Shown in pieces: positions 35,446-45,174 of a DNA stretch of 52,157 nt; the first letter of the stretch is position 1; every line of letters begins with the position of its first letter. The stretch comes from Mucilaginibacter sp. (GTDB lineage: Bacteria > Bacteroidota > Bacteroidia > Sphingobacteriales > Sphingobacteriaceae). A program made the translations under genes and the position numbers. The stretch covers positions 1 through 52,157 of the forward strand of contig NZ_JAQBOF010000032.1 of the NCBI RefSeq assembly GCF_028288185.1. Direction: 5' to 3'. The notes below the pieces were generated by a model. That model did no database searches. It was not told where the DNA came from and worked only from the letters and a program-made list of their open reading frames with translations.

Positions 35446-36267
35446 CTAGTTCTTAGTTATCAATACCCAATCAACAATCGTTGAAGCCTGACCGGCTTTT
35501 ATTTTGTCAACGGTAGCTTGTGTCAAGCCGGGGTAGGGGCCTTTCATCTTAAAAACGCCTTGTGGGTAGCCGCCACCTATGGCGAGGTTAAGAATGAGGT
35601 ATTTATTGTTATCAAACACCCAGTTGCCATATTTTTCTACCATTTCTTTAGTAGCAGTATAGGTAACTTTGCCGTCAATGCTAAAGCTTATGCTGGTTGG
35701 TTTTATAGCTACGGTATAGATATGCCACTGCGTTACATCAGTACCTTTAGGGAAAACATTGCGTGATATTAACGGCGTATTGCCATGATAAGTTGGCCCG
35801 TGTATAGCATTACTGGCCCAGGTAGAGTCGCCAACGGTTTCCATAACGTCTATTTCGCCGGCATCGGGCCAGCGGCCTTTACCCAGTATCCAGAAGGCAG
35901 GCCATAGGCCATCACCTGCGGCAACCTTCATCCTTGCCGAAACAGTGCCATAAACAAATTCATACTTATTGCGTGTATTTATCCTGCCCGAAATAAAATC
36001 ATTTGGTTTTTGCATGTTCATGTTATAACCCGGGCGATACAGTGGCACAATAGTTAAAAATCCATTTTTTACGGATAATACACCGGTTGAATCAATATAA
36101 GCTTCCTGCTCATTATTATCAGCATGTGGGTTAACCTCAACGTTCCATACGGCACGGTTTAGGGTTGTGCCGCTAAAGCTTTCAAAAAATAAAGTATCGG
36201 TTTTTTGTTGTGCCGATGCGGTAAGCGACAGACAAAATATCAGCAGGAATATTGAAGCAACTCTCAT
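35446..36267 (-). CDS. GH16 family glycosidase (laminarinase-like)
   Basis: A 273-residue secreted protein with signal peptide MRVASIFLLIFCLSLTASAQ. The GH16 catalytic motif EIDVME falls at residues 138-143: Glu138 nucleophile, Asp140 helper, Glu143 acid/base; LWPAFWILGK precedes it as usual. The beta-bulge form E-I-D-V-M-E is typical of endo-1,3-beta-glucanase-like members (substrate inferred). It is single-domain, with no carbohydrate-binding module or sorting domain. Confidence 0.9.
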   Translation of the reverse strand: MRVASIFLLIFCLSLTASAQQKTDTLFFESFSGTTLNRAVWNVEVNPHADNNEQEAYIDSTGVLSVKNGFLTIVPLYRPGYNMNMQKPNDFISGRINTRNKYEFVYGTVSARMKVAAGDGLWPAFWILGKGRWPDAGEIDVMETVGDSTWASNAIHGPTYHGNTPLISRNVFPKGTDVTQWHIYTVAIKPTSISFSIDGKVTYTATKEMVEKYGNWVFDNNKYLILNLAIGGGYPQGVFKMKGPYPGLTQATVDKIKAGQASTIVDWVLITKN

Positions 36268-36299
36268 ACAATGGTTTATATTAAATCAAATATAAAAGA

Positions 36300-36324
36300 A
36301 AAAGCCACCCTAAGGCGGCTTTTT
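36300..36324 (-). terminator. Intrinsic terminator of the OmpA-like gene
   Basis: On the minus strand AAAAGCCGCC pairs fully (one wobble) with GGTGGCTTTT across a four-base loop. It lies 19 bp behind the stop at 36343. Confidence 0.8.
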
Positions 36325-36342
36325 AATATAAGTTTTATGTTG

Positions 36343-38283
36343 TTATTTATTGCCTGGGATAATGTCTATTACAACCGTACGGTTATAAAAGCGTTCTTCG
36401 GGCAGGCTATTATTAAATGGTGAATGGCTGGTATCTTCGCCAAAACCAAGTGTTTCAAACTTAACGGTGTTTTTTCCTGATGCTGCTAAACTTGACTCAA
36501 GTATCTTTTGGCTTTGCTGCGCTCTGCTGTCAGATAGTTTTTGGTTATAATCCTCTTCGCCGATAATATCGGTATGGCCATGAATGATAACGGTTGATCC
36601 GTCAGCAATTAAAGGAGATACCACATCAATCAGCAACTTGTTATATGATGCTATGGTTGATGCCTTATCAAAATCAAACACAATGCTATAACGGGAACCC
36701 TTTTGAATAGTTACATCCTGGCGAATTAAGTGAATTGTACTTTCTTTAGTAACGGTCATCCCGTTTTTGCCTTCGCCTATCATGGTTACTTTATAGTCTC
36801 CTTCGGGACGATCGCCTACAATTTTAATACCTGATACACTCTCTTGATCTTTAGTAAACGGCCCATAATGCTGGCTCACGCCTTTGTCATCAGTTATATT
36901 TACAGACCAGCTGTTAAACTGCTTTTTAGCACCATCAACATTTAAAATTACATAGCTATCAAGTGGATCTGTTTGCATAGCGTTAATATGCACCGGCCTC
37001 ATCATGCCGCCACCTACTTCCATCAACAATTCAGGCGAAGTGCTTTCAATATCAACTCTGCGGTCTTCTGCCCTAAGTAAAGCAAGCTCTTTGTTGCCGC
37101 CGGGTTGTTCTGACGGATTAGCCGGTTTTTTTCTGGCCCTGGTTGTGATACGTGAACCATCGATGCCAAAATTTATTACGAGATATTGTTTTATAGATTC
37201 GGCCATTACTTTACCGTCACCGGCAGGGGCGCCGCTTAATGATATAGTTACACCCGGGTTTGCACGCATCCTATCGCCCAGTATATTCAGTATATTATGA
37301 TATACATTTAATTGCCTTGCCGAACGACCCGACATAGTTACTGATTGTTCTTCCTGTAATTGATCTTCTTTAAAAGAAGAAGCTTGTTCTCTGTTGAGTA
37401 TTACATAACGGCCTGGGATGTTGTTAGATCCATCCTCAAAAAACACAGCGTTAAGCAAAGGTAAGGTTTCACTTACCTGGCGTGTTAATGGTACTGCTTT
37501 AGGTTCGCGAACTGAAAAAGTAACATCGGCCACAACAGGTGGCGCTACTTCTATAGGGGCCACCGCCGCAGAAATAACTTTATGCGCTTTACCAAATTTA
37601 AGGGCAATACCCGCTCTCACGGTGGTCATGGTCCAGCTTTCAATACTACGTGGTGACTGGCCAAAATATGGCTGATAAGAAATAAAAGGTGAAAGATTGA
37701 TCTTGGTAGTACTTGCTGCAGATGATAAAGGTATTTCATAACCGGCACCAACCTGCCCCGAAACCAATGTATGGCGCATGTCACTTAATTGCGAGTTTGT
37801 ATTAACTTGTTTAACCTGTGTATATGAAAAATCATTCATGATATTGAAAGCAACGCGTGGACCTACAAAGAAATATAGGTTTGATGACGGCATTGCTATT
37901 CGCAAACTAGGTTCGACAGTTACATAACTTGTATTAGTATGCAGGGTAGCATCGCAATTACAAGGCGCTACCACGTTGTCAAATTTACCACCACGACCAT
38001 CATAGCCCACATTAAGCATTATGCCCCATATACCTGCCGGACGATACTCTGCCAGTACAGAACCGTATGGACGGATGCCAAACCCTTTATGAAAAGCAGT
38101 TGGAACCATTAAAGAATTATTAAGTGTTTGAGTTGTGCCATCATAAAAGTTAAAATTAGCAGCACCCGATACACCAAACCACCAGATGGGTTGCGTAGTT
38201 TGGGCCTGAGCCGTAATTTGAGAGAGGGTAAGCATCAATGAAAATATGATGGCCCTTTTAATTGTTTTATATTGAAGTAACAT
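36343..38283 (-). CDS. OmpA-like outer membrane protein with two OmpA-type modules
   Basis: A 646-residue protein with a signal peptide ending ITAQA. Residues 30-230 look like an outer-membrane beta barrel (aromatic alternating strands, GVSGAANFNFYDGT, FVGPRVAFNIM). About residues 275-420 are a degenerate OmpA/MotB-like domain (SARQLNVYHNILNILGDRMRANPGVTISLSG…NKELALLRAEDRRVDIE). The C-terminus is a full OmpA domain (IVFDFDKASTIASYNKLL…VIIHGHTDIIGEEDYNQKLSDSRAQ…NRTVVIDI). It links the outer membrane to peptidoglycan. It lies 77 bp behind the ice-binding gene on the same strand. Confidence 0.85.
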   Translation of the reverse strand: MLLQYKTIKRAIIFSLMLTLSQITAQAQTTQPIWWFGVSGAANFNFYDGTTQTLNNSLMVPTAFHKGFGIRPYGSVLAEYRPAGIWGIMLNVGYDGRGGKFDNVVAPCNCDATLHTNTSYVTVEPSLRIAMPSSNLYFFVGPRVAFNIMNDFSYTQVKQVNTNSQLSDMRHTLVSGQVGAGYEIPLSSAASTTKINLSPFISYQPYFGQSPRSIESWTMTTVRAGIALKFGKAHKVISAAVAPIEVAPPVVADVTFSVREPKAVPLTRQVSETLPLLNAVFFEDGSNNIPGRYVILNREQASSFKEDQLQEEQSVTMSGRSARQLNVYHNILNILGDRMRANPGVTISLSGAPAGDGKVMAESIKQYLVINFGIDGSRITTRARKKPANPSEQPGGNKELALLRAEDRRVDIESTSPELLMEVGGGMMRPVHINAMQTDPLDSYVILNVDGAKKQFNSWSVNITDDKGVSQHYGPFTKDQESVSGIKIVGDRPEGDYKVTMIGEGKNGMTVTKESTIHLIRQDVTIQKGSRYSIVFDFDKASTIASYNKLLIDVVSPLIADGSTVIIHGHTDIIGEEDYNQKLSDSRAQQSQKILESSLAASGKNTVKFETLGFGEDTSHSPFNNSLPEERFYNRTVVIDIIPGNK

Positions 38284-38360
38284 AGGATTTTCTTTTTAAT
38301 GTAAGTTGATTTAACCAAGTACACTCCCCGTAGGGAATGTACTGATAAGAGGTATAAATA

Positions 38361-40391
38361 TTAAGGTATAATAACGGTACTTGCATTTAATGTAACCGCT
38401 TTCTGTGCCAATAACCTGCCGGTAACAGTAGTGCCGGTGTTTAAAGAGATGAGGTTTTTGCTCAGGATATTCCCGCTGAAATTAACACTCGTTCCAAGAG
38501 TAGCCTGGCCTGCAACAACCCAATAGATATTTTTGGCTTGCGCACCTCCTATTAAGTGAATTATAGCCGTATTGTTAACTATAAGATCCGAACCTATCTG
38601 GAATACCCAGGTATCATTTGCCCCGCCTGATAAGGTTACACCAGCATTTGTTATTAAAAGCTGAGTGCTCCATTTATATAATCCGGGAGGCAGTGTTAAA
38701 CCACTAATATCGCCGGCACCTAAGCCAACAACAGGCGCAGGGGTTACAAGGTTATTTGAATTGGTATAAGCAGTTTCCATATCACCTACAGCCGTAGTTA
38801 AATTACCTGGTGTTGGTACCGCGTAATCCGCAGCGTAAACCTTGCCGCTAACAATAGGAGTATGAGATGTTTGACCGCTGGGATCCATAATTAGTCCAAA
38901 CCCCGTTATGGCAGTTGATGTTATTGGGCTTACACCAATATCGCCGGTAACTGAGGTAACGCCTGTAGTAGATATACCTGATTCGGTTAGTATTGTAAAG
39001 TTAGCCGCTCCGCCAAGGCCTGGTAATGTAGGGCCAAGGGCCACAACTGCCGTAAAGTTTGCAGTGATGTTTTTATTAGATGTCATGCTCACAGTTAACG
39101 GATTGACAGAACCCGAAGCATCGCCGCTCCATGATGAGAATATGAAACCTGGATTTGCCGTTGCCGTAAGCTGTACCGTTGTGCCATAATTATAGGTTGG
39201 CTGATTAGGGTTTTTAGCAACAGTACCGTTTGTAGCAGTAACATTTAAAGTATACGTGTTGATCACGAAATTAGCAACCAATGTTTTATTGGCAGTTAAA
39301 GGGAACGTGTAGGCTGCACTTGTTGAAGCCTGTACAGTATTTTCTGTCCAGTTAAAAAAGGTATAACCTGTATTTGGGAAAGCTGTTGCTGTTACCGAGG
39401 TGCCCGAAGGATACGATCCTGAGCCGGTAGTTGATCCGCCTGCAACCGGGCTTGATGCTAACACCACCGCGAATTGCGATGCCGCTACAAGACTAAAGTT
39501 TGCGGTTAACGTTCTGTTAGCAGCTAAAACAAATTGATAACTTGAACTGGTAGAAACTATTGTTCCGTTATCTGTCCAATTAATAAAGCTATATCCTGCA
39601 TTAGGTGTTGCAGTAGCAATTACTGTTGAACCTGTTGCAAATTGACCCTGCCCGGTAACCGTACCGCCTGCTACTGGGTTTGATTGTAGGTTTAAGGCCA
39701 CCTTTCCAATGGCTATAGCCGTAAAATTTGCTACCAACGCTCTATTACCAGCCATCGTGAACTGGTAGCTTGGGCTTGTTGAAGCCACAGTTGCACCATC
39801 CGTCCAATTGGTAAATACAAAGCCCGTTGCAGCGGTAGCTGTTACAGATGCTGTTGCACCTTGTGCGTATGTGCCGGCCCCTGTGGTTGTGCCACTTGCC
39901 AGAGGCAATACAGATGTAGATACTTGTGGAATAGTTGTGAATGTCCATATCTGATCAGTAACTAAGGCTGTATGAAACTTATCAGCCGCGCCGGTAGTAA
40001 TGGTACCTGTGTACACAACAAAAGGCAGCAATGGTACATCTGGTGTAAAAGTATAAACCTTTGCATTGCCGGTAGCAGCAACAGTTCCTGATACCGCATT
40101 GGCACCTTGTTTAATAATAAATGTTGCTTTGGTAATGGTAGCAGCATCCATATCGGTATTAAATGTTGCCGAGATGACTTTGGGAAGTACCACATCAACG
40201 GCTTTGTCCATTGGATCAGTAACAACAGTTGGGCATACGCCTTGGGCGGCTACAAATTTATCCTTTTTACATCCGGTAGTAAATACTACAAAGAGTAAAA
40301 CCAGGGACCAAATGGTTAGGAATTTTTTTGAATAGCCTCTGCTTTTACACACTTGAGTACTATTGCTAGTCGGAGTAGATTTTTTTTTCAT
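38361..40391 (-). CDS. DUF3494 ice-binding lipoprotein with Ig-like and repeat domains
   Basis: A 676-residue protein. Residues 20-41 form a lipoprotein signal (VVFTTGC, Cys41). About residues 50-150 are a bacterial Ig-like domain (VDVVLPKVISATFNTDMDAATI…DQIWTFTT). About residues 155-450 are four tandem repeats of about 72 residues of the Listeria-Bacteroides/bacterial-repeat type, each with TNWTDNG…STSSSYQF…ANRTLVANF. The C-terminal 220 residues are DUF3494 (FTILTESGISTTGVTSVTGDIGVSP…PGLYKWSTQLLI…ATLGTSVNFSGNIL…GRLLAQKAVTLNASTVIIP), the ice-binding beta solenoid. It is probably surface-attached, binding ice or shaping frost or brine channels. Ice binding is family inference. Confidence 0.9.
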   Translation of the reverse strand: MKKKSTPTSNSTQVCKSRGYSKKFLTIWSLVLLFVVFTTGCKKDKFVAAQGVCPTVVTDPMDKAVDVVLPKVISATFNTDMDAATITKATFIIKQGANAVSGTVAATGNAKVYTFTPDVPLLPFVVYTGTITTGAADKFHTALVTDQIWTFTTIPQVSTSVLPLASGTTTGAGTYAQGATASVTATAATGFVFTNWTDGATVASTSPSYQFTMAGNRALVANFTAIAIGKVALNLQSNPVAGGTVTGQGQFATGSTVIATATPNAGYSFINWTDNGTIVSTSSSYQFVLAANRTLTANFSLVAASQFAVVLASSPVAGGSTTGSGSYPSGTSVTATAFPNTGYTFFNWTENTVQASTSAAYTFPLTANKTLVANFVINTYTLNVTATNGTVAKNPNQPTYNYGTTVQLTATANPGFIFSSWSGDASGSVNPLTVSMTSNKNITANFTAVVALGPTLPGLGGAANFTILTESGISTTGVTSVTGDIGVSPITSTAITGFGLIMDPSGQTSHTPIVSGKVYAADYAVPTPGNLTTAVGDMETAYTNSNNLVTPAPVVGLGAGDISGLTLPPGLYKWSTQLLITNAGVTLSGGANDTWVFQIGSDLIVNNTAIIHLIGGAQAKNIYWVVAGQATLGTSVNFSGNILSKNLISLNTGTTVTGRLLAQKAVTLNASTVIIP

Positions 40392-40506
40392 GGATAGTTT
40401 TTAAAAAATGATGTCTGTTGCCTGCAGTTTTGATAAACAGACTTTGGACACTACAAACCTACCTTGAGAAGTAGGATAAGATGTTACACTATTTTGTTAA
40501 TAAGTT

Positions 40507-41079
40507 CTATAATTCACACATTGAAGGACGTAATGGGTTATTACATTCAATATGCTTAAAGCGGGAAGGTGTTACGCCTGTTACTTTTTTAAATTGCGTT
40601 GATAAGTGAGCGACACTGCTATAATTCAGTTTCCAGGAAATTTCAGTTAAATTGAGCTCATTATAGCAAATCAGCTCTTTAACTTTCCTGATTTTATTGG
40701 AGATAATATAATGCTCTATAGTTATGCCCTGGCCCTCTGAAAATACATTGGCAAGGTAAGTATAGTCAAGACTTAGTTTTTTGCTCAAGTAATAGGAAAA
40801 GTTTGTTTTTAACGCAGTCCCTGAATAATCAAGCATTTCTAAAACAACAGCTTTGATCTTTTCTATTAAAATATGTTTTCTATTATCTGTTAACTCTAAA
40901 CCTGCTTTAGATAATGCTGTTTTAAGTTTGTCAATTTGTTCAATAGATATAGGTTCGAGTAGCTCTACCTGGCCAGCTTTAATAGCTGAGTTGTTTAACC
41001 CAAGTTTCTCTAATTCATATCTAACAACCATTTGGCAACTAATACAAACCATATTTTTTATAAATAGTATCATCGGCAA
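40507..41079 (-). CDS. Short AraC family regulator with CxxC N-terminus
   Basis: A 190-residue protein. The C-terminal half is an AraC HTH pair: LDYTYLANVFSEGQGITIEHYIISNKIRKVKELICYNELNLTEISWKLNYSSVAHLSTQFKKVTGVTPSRFKHIE. The N-terminal half starts MVCISCQMVVRYELEKLGL and has a ferredoxin-like beta-alpha-beta pattern, like the metal-binding HMA fold with CxxC (CISC). This fold combination recurs in Bacteroidota. It lies upstream of, and on the same strand as, the ice-binding gene (115-bp gap) and is a candidate regulator for it; the inducer is unknown. Confidence 0.82.
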   Translation of the reverse strand: MPMILFIKNMVCISCQMVVRYELEKLGLNNSAIKAGQVELLEPISIEQIDKLKTALSKAGLELTDNRKHILIEKIKAVVLEMLDYSGTALKTNFSYYLSKKLSLDYTYLANVFSEGQGITIEHYIISNKIRKVKELICYNELNLTEISWKLNYSSVAHLSTQFKKVTGVTPSRFKHIECNNPLRPSMCEL

Positions 41080-41696
41080 TTGATATGCAAAGCAAGTGCC
41101 CCATATTTAAAAGTTTATTTTTGGGGAGATAAGCCTTGTTTTGTCGAAATGGATATGTTTAACTACTAAAGTGCTCTCACCTAGGTTTAAAGGCACATTA
41201 TGCTATAATTAATACTGAAGAAGAAATAAAGGAATGAAAATTCTGAAAATAGACGTTTTATTTATTTTGACTTACAAAATAACGATTGTGGAGCTATTGT
41301 AAAACATTTAAAGAAAATTTAATTCGTTTAAAGAAAACATATTGAAGAGGCCCTGCATTTTTACGATATAGATTAATATAGAAGATAAAAGAAATATTGA
41401 GCACGTTTTTTTTTACCTCTACAACTTTTATGAGTAGTATAACAGAATTATTGTAGCTTATTAACTATGTAATATTAAAATACTTGCAGCTATTTGTGTT
41501 TATTAGAACATATTGAGTCGTTTACCGCCGTAACGCATTTGTTGCAATTTTCGGCAACGATTGCATAGAAAAGAATTAAATAATTTAGCAAAAAAAAGAT
41601 ACTTTTAACACCGATTCCAATAAATCTATAAATGAAGCCGGTGAATATTTGTAACCGGATTTATACTTCCAAAAATTAACTATTTAAGTGATAATA
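41080..41696. other. Long AT-rich intergenic region before the beta-galactosidase gene
   Basis: A 617-bp divergent gap with no supportable ORF on either strand. One imperfect inverted repeat lies close to the start codon: ATAAAT (41628), GCCGGT (41637), then ACCGG and ATTTAT (41654-41664). It might be an operator or leader hairpin. No clear TAnnTTTG match was found. Confidence 0.5.
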
Positions 41697-44600
41697 ATGA
41701 ACAAAATCTTATTTAAGAAAGAAGTTGCAGCGTTGCTATTGGTTCTTGTTTTTAGTCATAAAATAAGTTTCGGACAAGATATGCCTGTTGGCAGTAATTT
41801 TTCGAAAACAGATACCGCATCCGTTCCGAAAGAAATTGAGAACCCCGAAGTTATCGGTATAAATAAAGAGCTTAATCATGCTACGTTAATGCCATACAGC
41901 AATTTAGCCGAAGCGTTAAAAGCTAATCGCCGAGCATCGTCATTAGCCATTAGCTTAAACGGTATGTGGAAATTTAATTGGGTTGACTGGCCGCAAAAGC
42001 GCCCTGTTGATTTTTACAAACCCACCTACGACGTGTCGAAATGGAAAGACATTAAAGTGCCTTCATCTTTTCAGGTGCAAGGTTACGGAACGCCCGATTA
42101 TAGCAACTTTACCTTGATCTTCCAGAGCGATTTCCCGAGGGTAATGACCGAGCCTAAAAATAAAAAATATACAACCCTTACAGAACGTAACCCCGTAGGC
42201 AGCTATCGCCGCGATTTTACAGTACCTGCAAATTGGAGCGGCCGCCGCATATTCATCACTTTTGATGGGGTTGATGCAGGATTCTTTATATGGGTTAATG
42301 GTAAAAAAGTTGGCTACAGTGTAAACAGCCGTAACGCTGCCGAGTTTGACCTGACCAAATATGTACAGCCCGGCAAAAATACGCTGGCTGTCGAAGTTTA
42401 CCGTTTTACATCAGGCAGCTACCTGGAAAACCAGGATATGTGGCGCTTGAGCGGCATCTTCAGAAACGTTACTTTATGGAGCGCTCCGCAGGAACATATC
42501 CGCGATTTTTTTATCAAAACCAATTTGGATAAGAAATACCGCGATGCGGACTTAACCGTATCAGCCAAAGTAAAAAACTATAGCAATGTTGCTGTTCCGG
42601 CGCGCCAAATAGTGGTAACCCTTTATAACGGTGCAGTTAAAGTACCGGGAGCCGCTGTTAAAAAATCAGTACCGGCATTACAACCCGGCGAAGAAGTTAA
42701 GGTTGAAACCAGTTTCCATGTAACCAATCCGGAGAAATGGACTGCCGAAACGCCGAAGCTATATACATCAGTAATCACCTTAAATAATGGTGCTACTACA
42801 TTGGAGACTATGTCGGCCCGTACCGGTTTCAGCGAGATCGAGATCAAAGGACGTTTGTTTTTGGTTAACGGCGTACCTATTAAATTAAAAGGCGTTAACC
42901 GCCACGAAAACTGGCCCGATGATGGCCATGCTGTTACCGAGGAGCAAATGATAAAGGATATAGTCCTGATCAAACAAACCAACAGTAACCATGTGCGTAC
43001 CTGCCATTATTCTGACGATCCGCGTTGGTATGAGTTATGCGATGAGTACGGTATATATTTGGTTGCCGAAGCTAACGTAGAGTGCCATGCCCAGCAGAAC
43101 CAGTTTAATGAGGAACCTACCATTAAAGCGGCCATTATAGAGCGTAACGTAGCCAATGTAGAGAACTTTAAAAACCATCCTTCGGTTGTTATATGGTCGT
43201 TAGGTAATGAGTGCGGCAGGGGTGGAACAAACTTCAGGGCCGCGTTACAAGCGATAAGGAACATTGACAACAGGCCAACGCATTACGAAGGCTTCGGTAT
43301 AGGTAATGATAAGAACCCGGCCGATATTGACAGCCAGATGTATACCGGCGTAGCCGGCGTTGAAAAAAACGCGACCGATGCTACATTAACCAAGCCGTTC
43401 TATCTATGTGAGTATGCACACGCCATGTTCAATTCAATGGGCTCGGTTGATTTGTATAATGATCTGTTTGACAAATACCCTAACTTATTAGGCGGCGCGA
43501 TATGGGAATGGCAGGATCAGGGTCTGTACAATAACCGCGACCCTAAGCATCCCATAATAGCCTATGGGGGTGGTTTCGGCGAGTTCCCTAATGATCATTA
43601 CTTTATCCATAAGGGTGTTGTATTTTCTGACAGATCGCCTAAACCTCATTTCCCTGAATTGAAGCATGCTTACCAGTGGATCACTATTAAAGCAAAGGAC
43701 CTGGATAAAAAAATATTCACCATTAAAAACCGCTACCAGTTTATCAACCTGAATGGCTTTGATGGTAAGTGGGAAATAAGCGAAAACGGTACAACGATAT
43801 CGTCAGGAAATTTGGCGATTGGATCAGTTGCTCCTTTCCATGAGAAAGATATAAAATTACCATACGTTATAAAAGCAAAGCCAGGTGCCGAGTATTTTGT
43901 ACGGATCTCATTCCAGTTAGCACAAGATAAGTTATGGGCCAAAGCAGGCTTTGAAATTGCCGAGCAGCAGTTTGAATTACATACACCTGTACCGGCTATA
44001 GTAAGCAAATCGCAAGGGGGTAATTTAACTCTGAACGATTCGAAGGATGCGATAAAAGTTAAAGGCACAGACTTTAACCTAACGTTTGATAAAACCAAAG
44101 GCACCTTTACCAAAATGGAAAAAGATGGTGATAACATCCTGCGTGACGAAGGCGGCCCGATGTTGCACTTATGGCGCGCGCCTCACCAAAAAGATGATAT
44201 GTGGGCGTATACCGACTGGGTTAAAAACGGCCTGAAAGAAATTAGCTGGGTAGCTAACGATGTAAAGAGCACGCAGCTTGCCCCTAACGTTGTACAGATA
44301 AGCGCTAACCTTACCGGTACCGGTAAACAAACATTTGTAGTACACCATAAAGTGGTTTATACGATAAACGGTAAAGGCGAGATCAAAGCTGAAAACAGTG
44401 TTGACTTTAGCGACCCTAAATTGGTTTTAGCCCGTATTGGTGTACGGATGTTCCTGAACAAGGATTTGAATCAGGTTGATTACCTGGGCCGTGGCCCAAT
44501 GGAAAACTATGGCGACCGTAAGAATGGCTTTAACTTGGGCCATTACTCAAGCAGCGTTGTTAAACAAATGACCGGGTATGAAAAACCAATGGAACAAGGT

Positions 44601-44897
44601 AACCACGAAGATGTGCGCTGGGCTAATTTAACTGCTGCGAATGGTTTAGGCTTAAATGTTAAACAAGTTGATTCTGTTATGCAGATTGGCGCATTACCAT
44701 ACAGCGATGAAGAAATGGAAAATGTAGAATACAAAATAGACCTGCCTAAAAGCAAGGGTACCGTATTATGTATAAGCCATAAAACACTGGGTGTAGGTTC
44801 AAACGGCTGCGGTCCGCGCCCGTTAGAGCAATATAAGGTATATGCTAACGCTACTAATTTTAGCTATGAGATAGATCTGTCTAAAAAGAAGAAATAG
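41697..44897 (+). CDS. Secreted GH2 beta-galactosidase (LacZ-like)
   Basis: A 1066-residue protein. The ATG at 41697 is preferred to an in-frame GTG three codons earlier; it begins a signal sequence MNKILFKKEVAALLLVLVFSHKISFGQ. Domain order: galactose-binding jelly roll, Ig-like, TIM barrel, Ig-like, and the LacZ-type small-chain beta sandwich. Acid/base Glu505 is in WSLGNECGRGG, nucleophile Glu572 in LCEYAHAMFNSMGS, and the substrate site includes HVRTCHYSDDPRWYELCDEYG. It acts in the periplasm on beta-galactosides, possibly plant oligosaccharides. Confidence 0.93.
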   Translation: MNKILFKKEVAALLLVLVFSHKISFGQDMPVGSNFSKTDTASVPKEIENPEVIGINKELNHATLMPYSNLAEALKANRRASSLAISLNGMWKFNWVDWPQKRPVDFYKPTYDVSKWKDIKVPSSFQVQGYGTPDYSNFTLIFQSDFPRVMTEPKNKKYTTLTERNPVGSYRRDFTVPANWSGRRIFITFDGVDAGFFIWVNGKKVGYSVNSRNAAEFDLTKYVQPGKNTLAVEVYRFTSGSYLENQDMWRLSGIFRNVTLWSAPQEHIRDFFIKTNLDKKYRDADLTVSAKVKNYSNVAVPARQIVVTLYNGAVKVPGAAVKKSVPALQPGEEVKVETSFHVTNPEKWTAETPKLYTSVITLNNGATTLETMSARTGFSEIEIKGRLFLVNGVPIKLKGVNRHENWPDDGHAVTEEQMIKDIVLIKQTNSNHVRTCHYSDDPRWYELCDEYGIYLVAEANVECHAQQNQFNEEPTIKAAIIERNVANVENFKNHPSVVIWSLGNECGRGGTNFRAALQAIRNIDNRPTHYEGFGIGNDKNPADIDSQMYTGVAGVEKNATDATLTKPFYLCEYAHAMFNSMGSVDLYNDLFDKYPNLLGGAIWEWQDQGLYNNRDPKHPIIAYGGGFGEFPNDHYFIHKGVVFSDRSPKPHFPELKHAYQWITIKAKDLDKKIFTIKNRYQFINLNGFDGKWEISENGTTISSGNLAIGSVAPFHEKDIKLPYVIKAKPGAEYFVRISFQLAQDKLWAKAGFEIAEQQFELHTPVPAIVSKSQGGNLTLNDSKDAIKVKGTDFNLTFDKTKGTFTKMEKDGDNILRDEGGPMLHLWRAPHQKDDMWAYTDWVKNGLKEISWVANDVKSTQLAPNVVQISANLTGTGKQTFVVHHKVVYTINGKGEIKAENSVDFSDPKLVLARIGVRMFLNKDLNQVDYLGRGPMENYGDRKNGFNLGHYSSSVVKQMTGYEKPMEQGNHEDVRWANLTAANGLGLNVKQVDSVMQIGALPYSDEEMENVEYKIDLPKSKGTVLCISHKTLGVGSNGCGPRPLEQYKVYANATNFSYEIDLSKKKK

Positions 44898-44911
44898 CTA
44901 AATATTGATTG

Positions 44912-44945
44912 TGCCCCTTGCAGATCAAGGGGCATATTTAATATT
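44912..44945 (+). terminator. Probable terminator of the beta-galactosidase gene
   Basis: TGCCCCTTG (44912-44920) pairs perfectly with CAAGGGGCA (44926-44934) around loop CAGAT; the downstream tract is AT-rich rather than pure T. Confidence 0.65.
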
Positions 44946-45174
44946 TATATACTATGCGAAGAAATTCTGATCGTTGTCCGCCGGCTTATGTTATCAACAA
45001 TGACAACCCACAGTGCGTATTCGATAACGATCGGCATCTGGCTTGTCATCGTCTATATTAATAATTCTTAATTATCACCTAATATACTATCTTTAAAAAT
45101 CGAAAGTGTGACCAACACATCTGGATATAACCTATTAATTGATTATTTTACTGTAATAACTGTTGCTTTAAATA

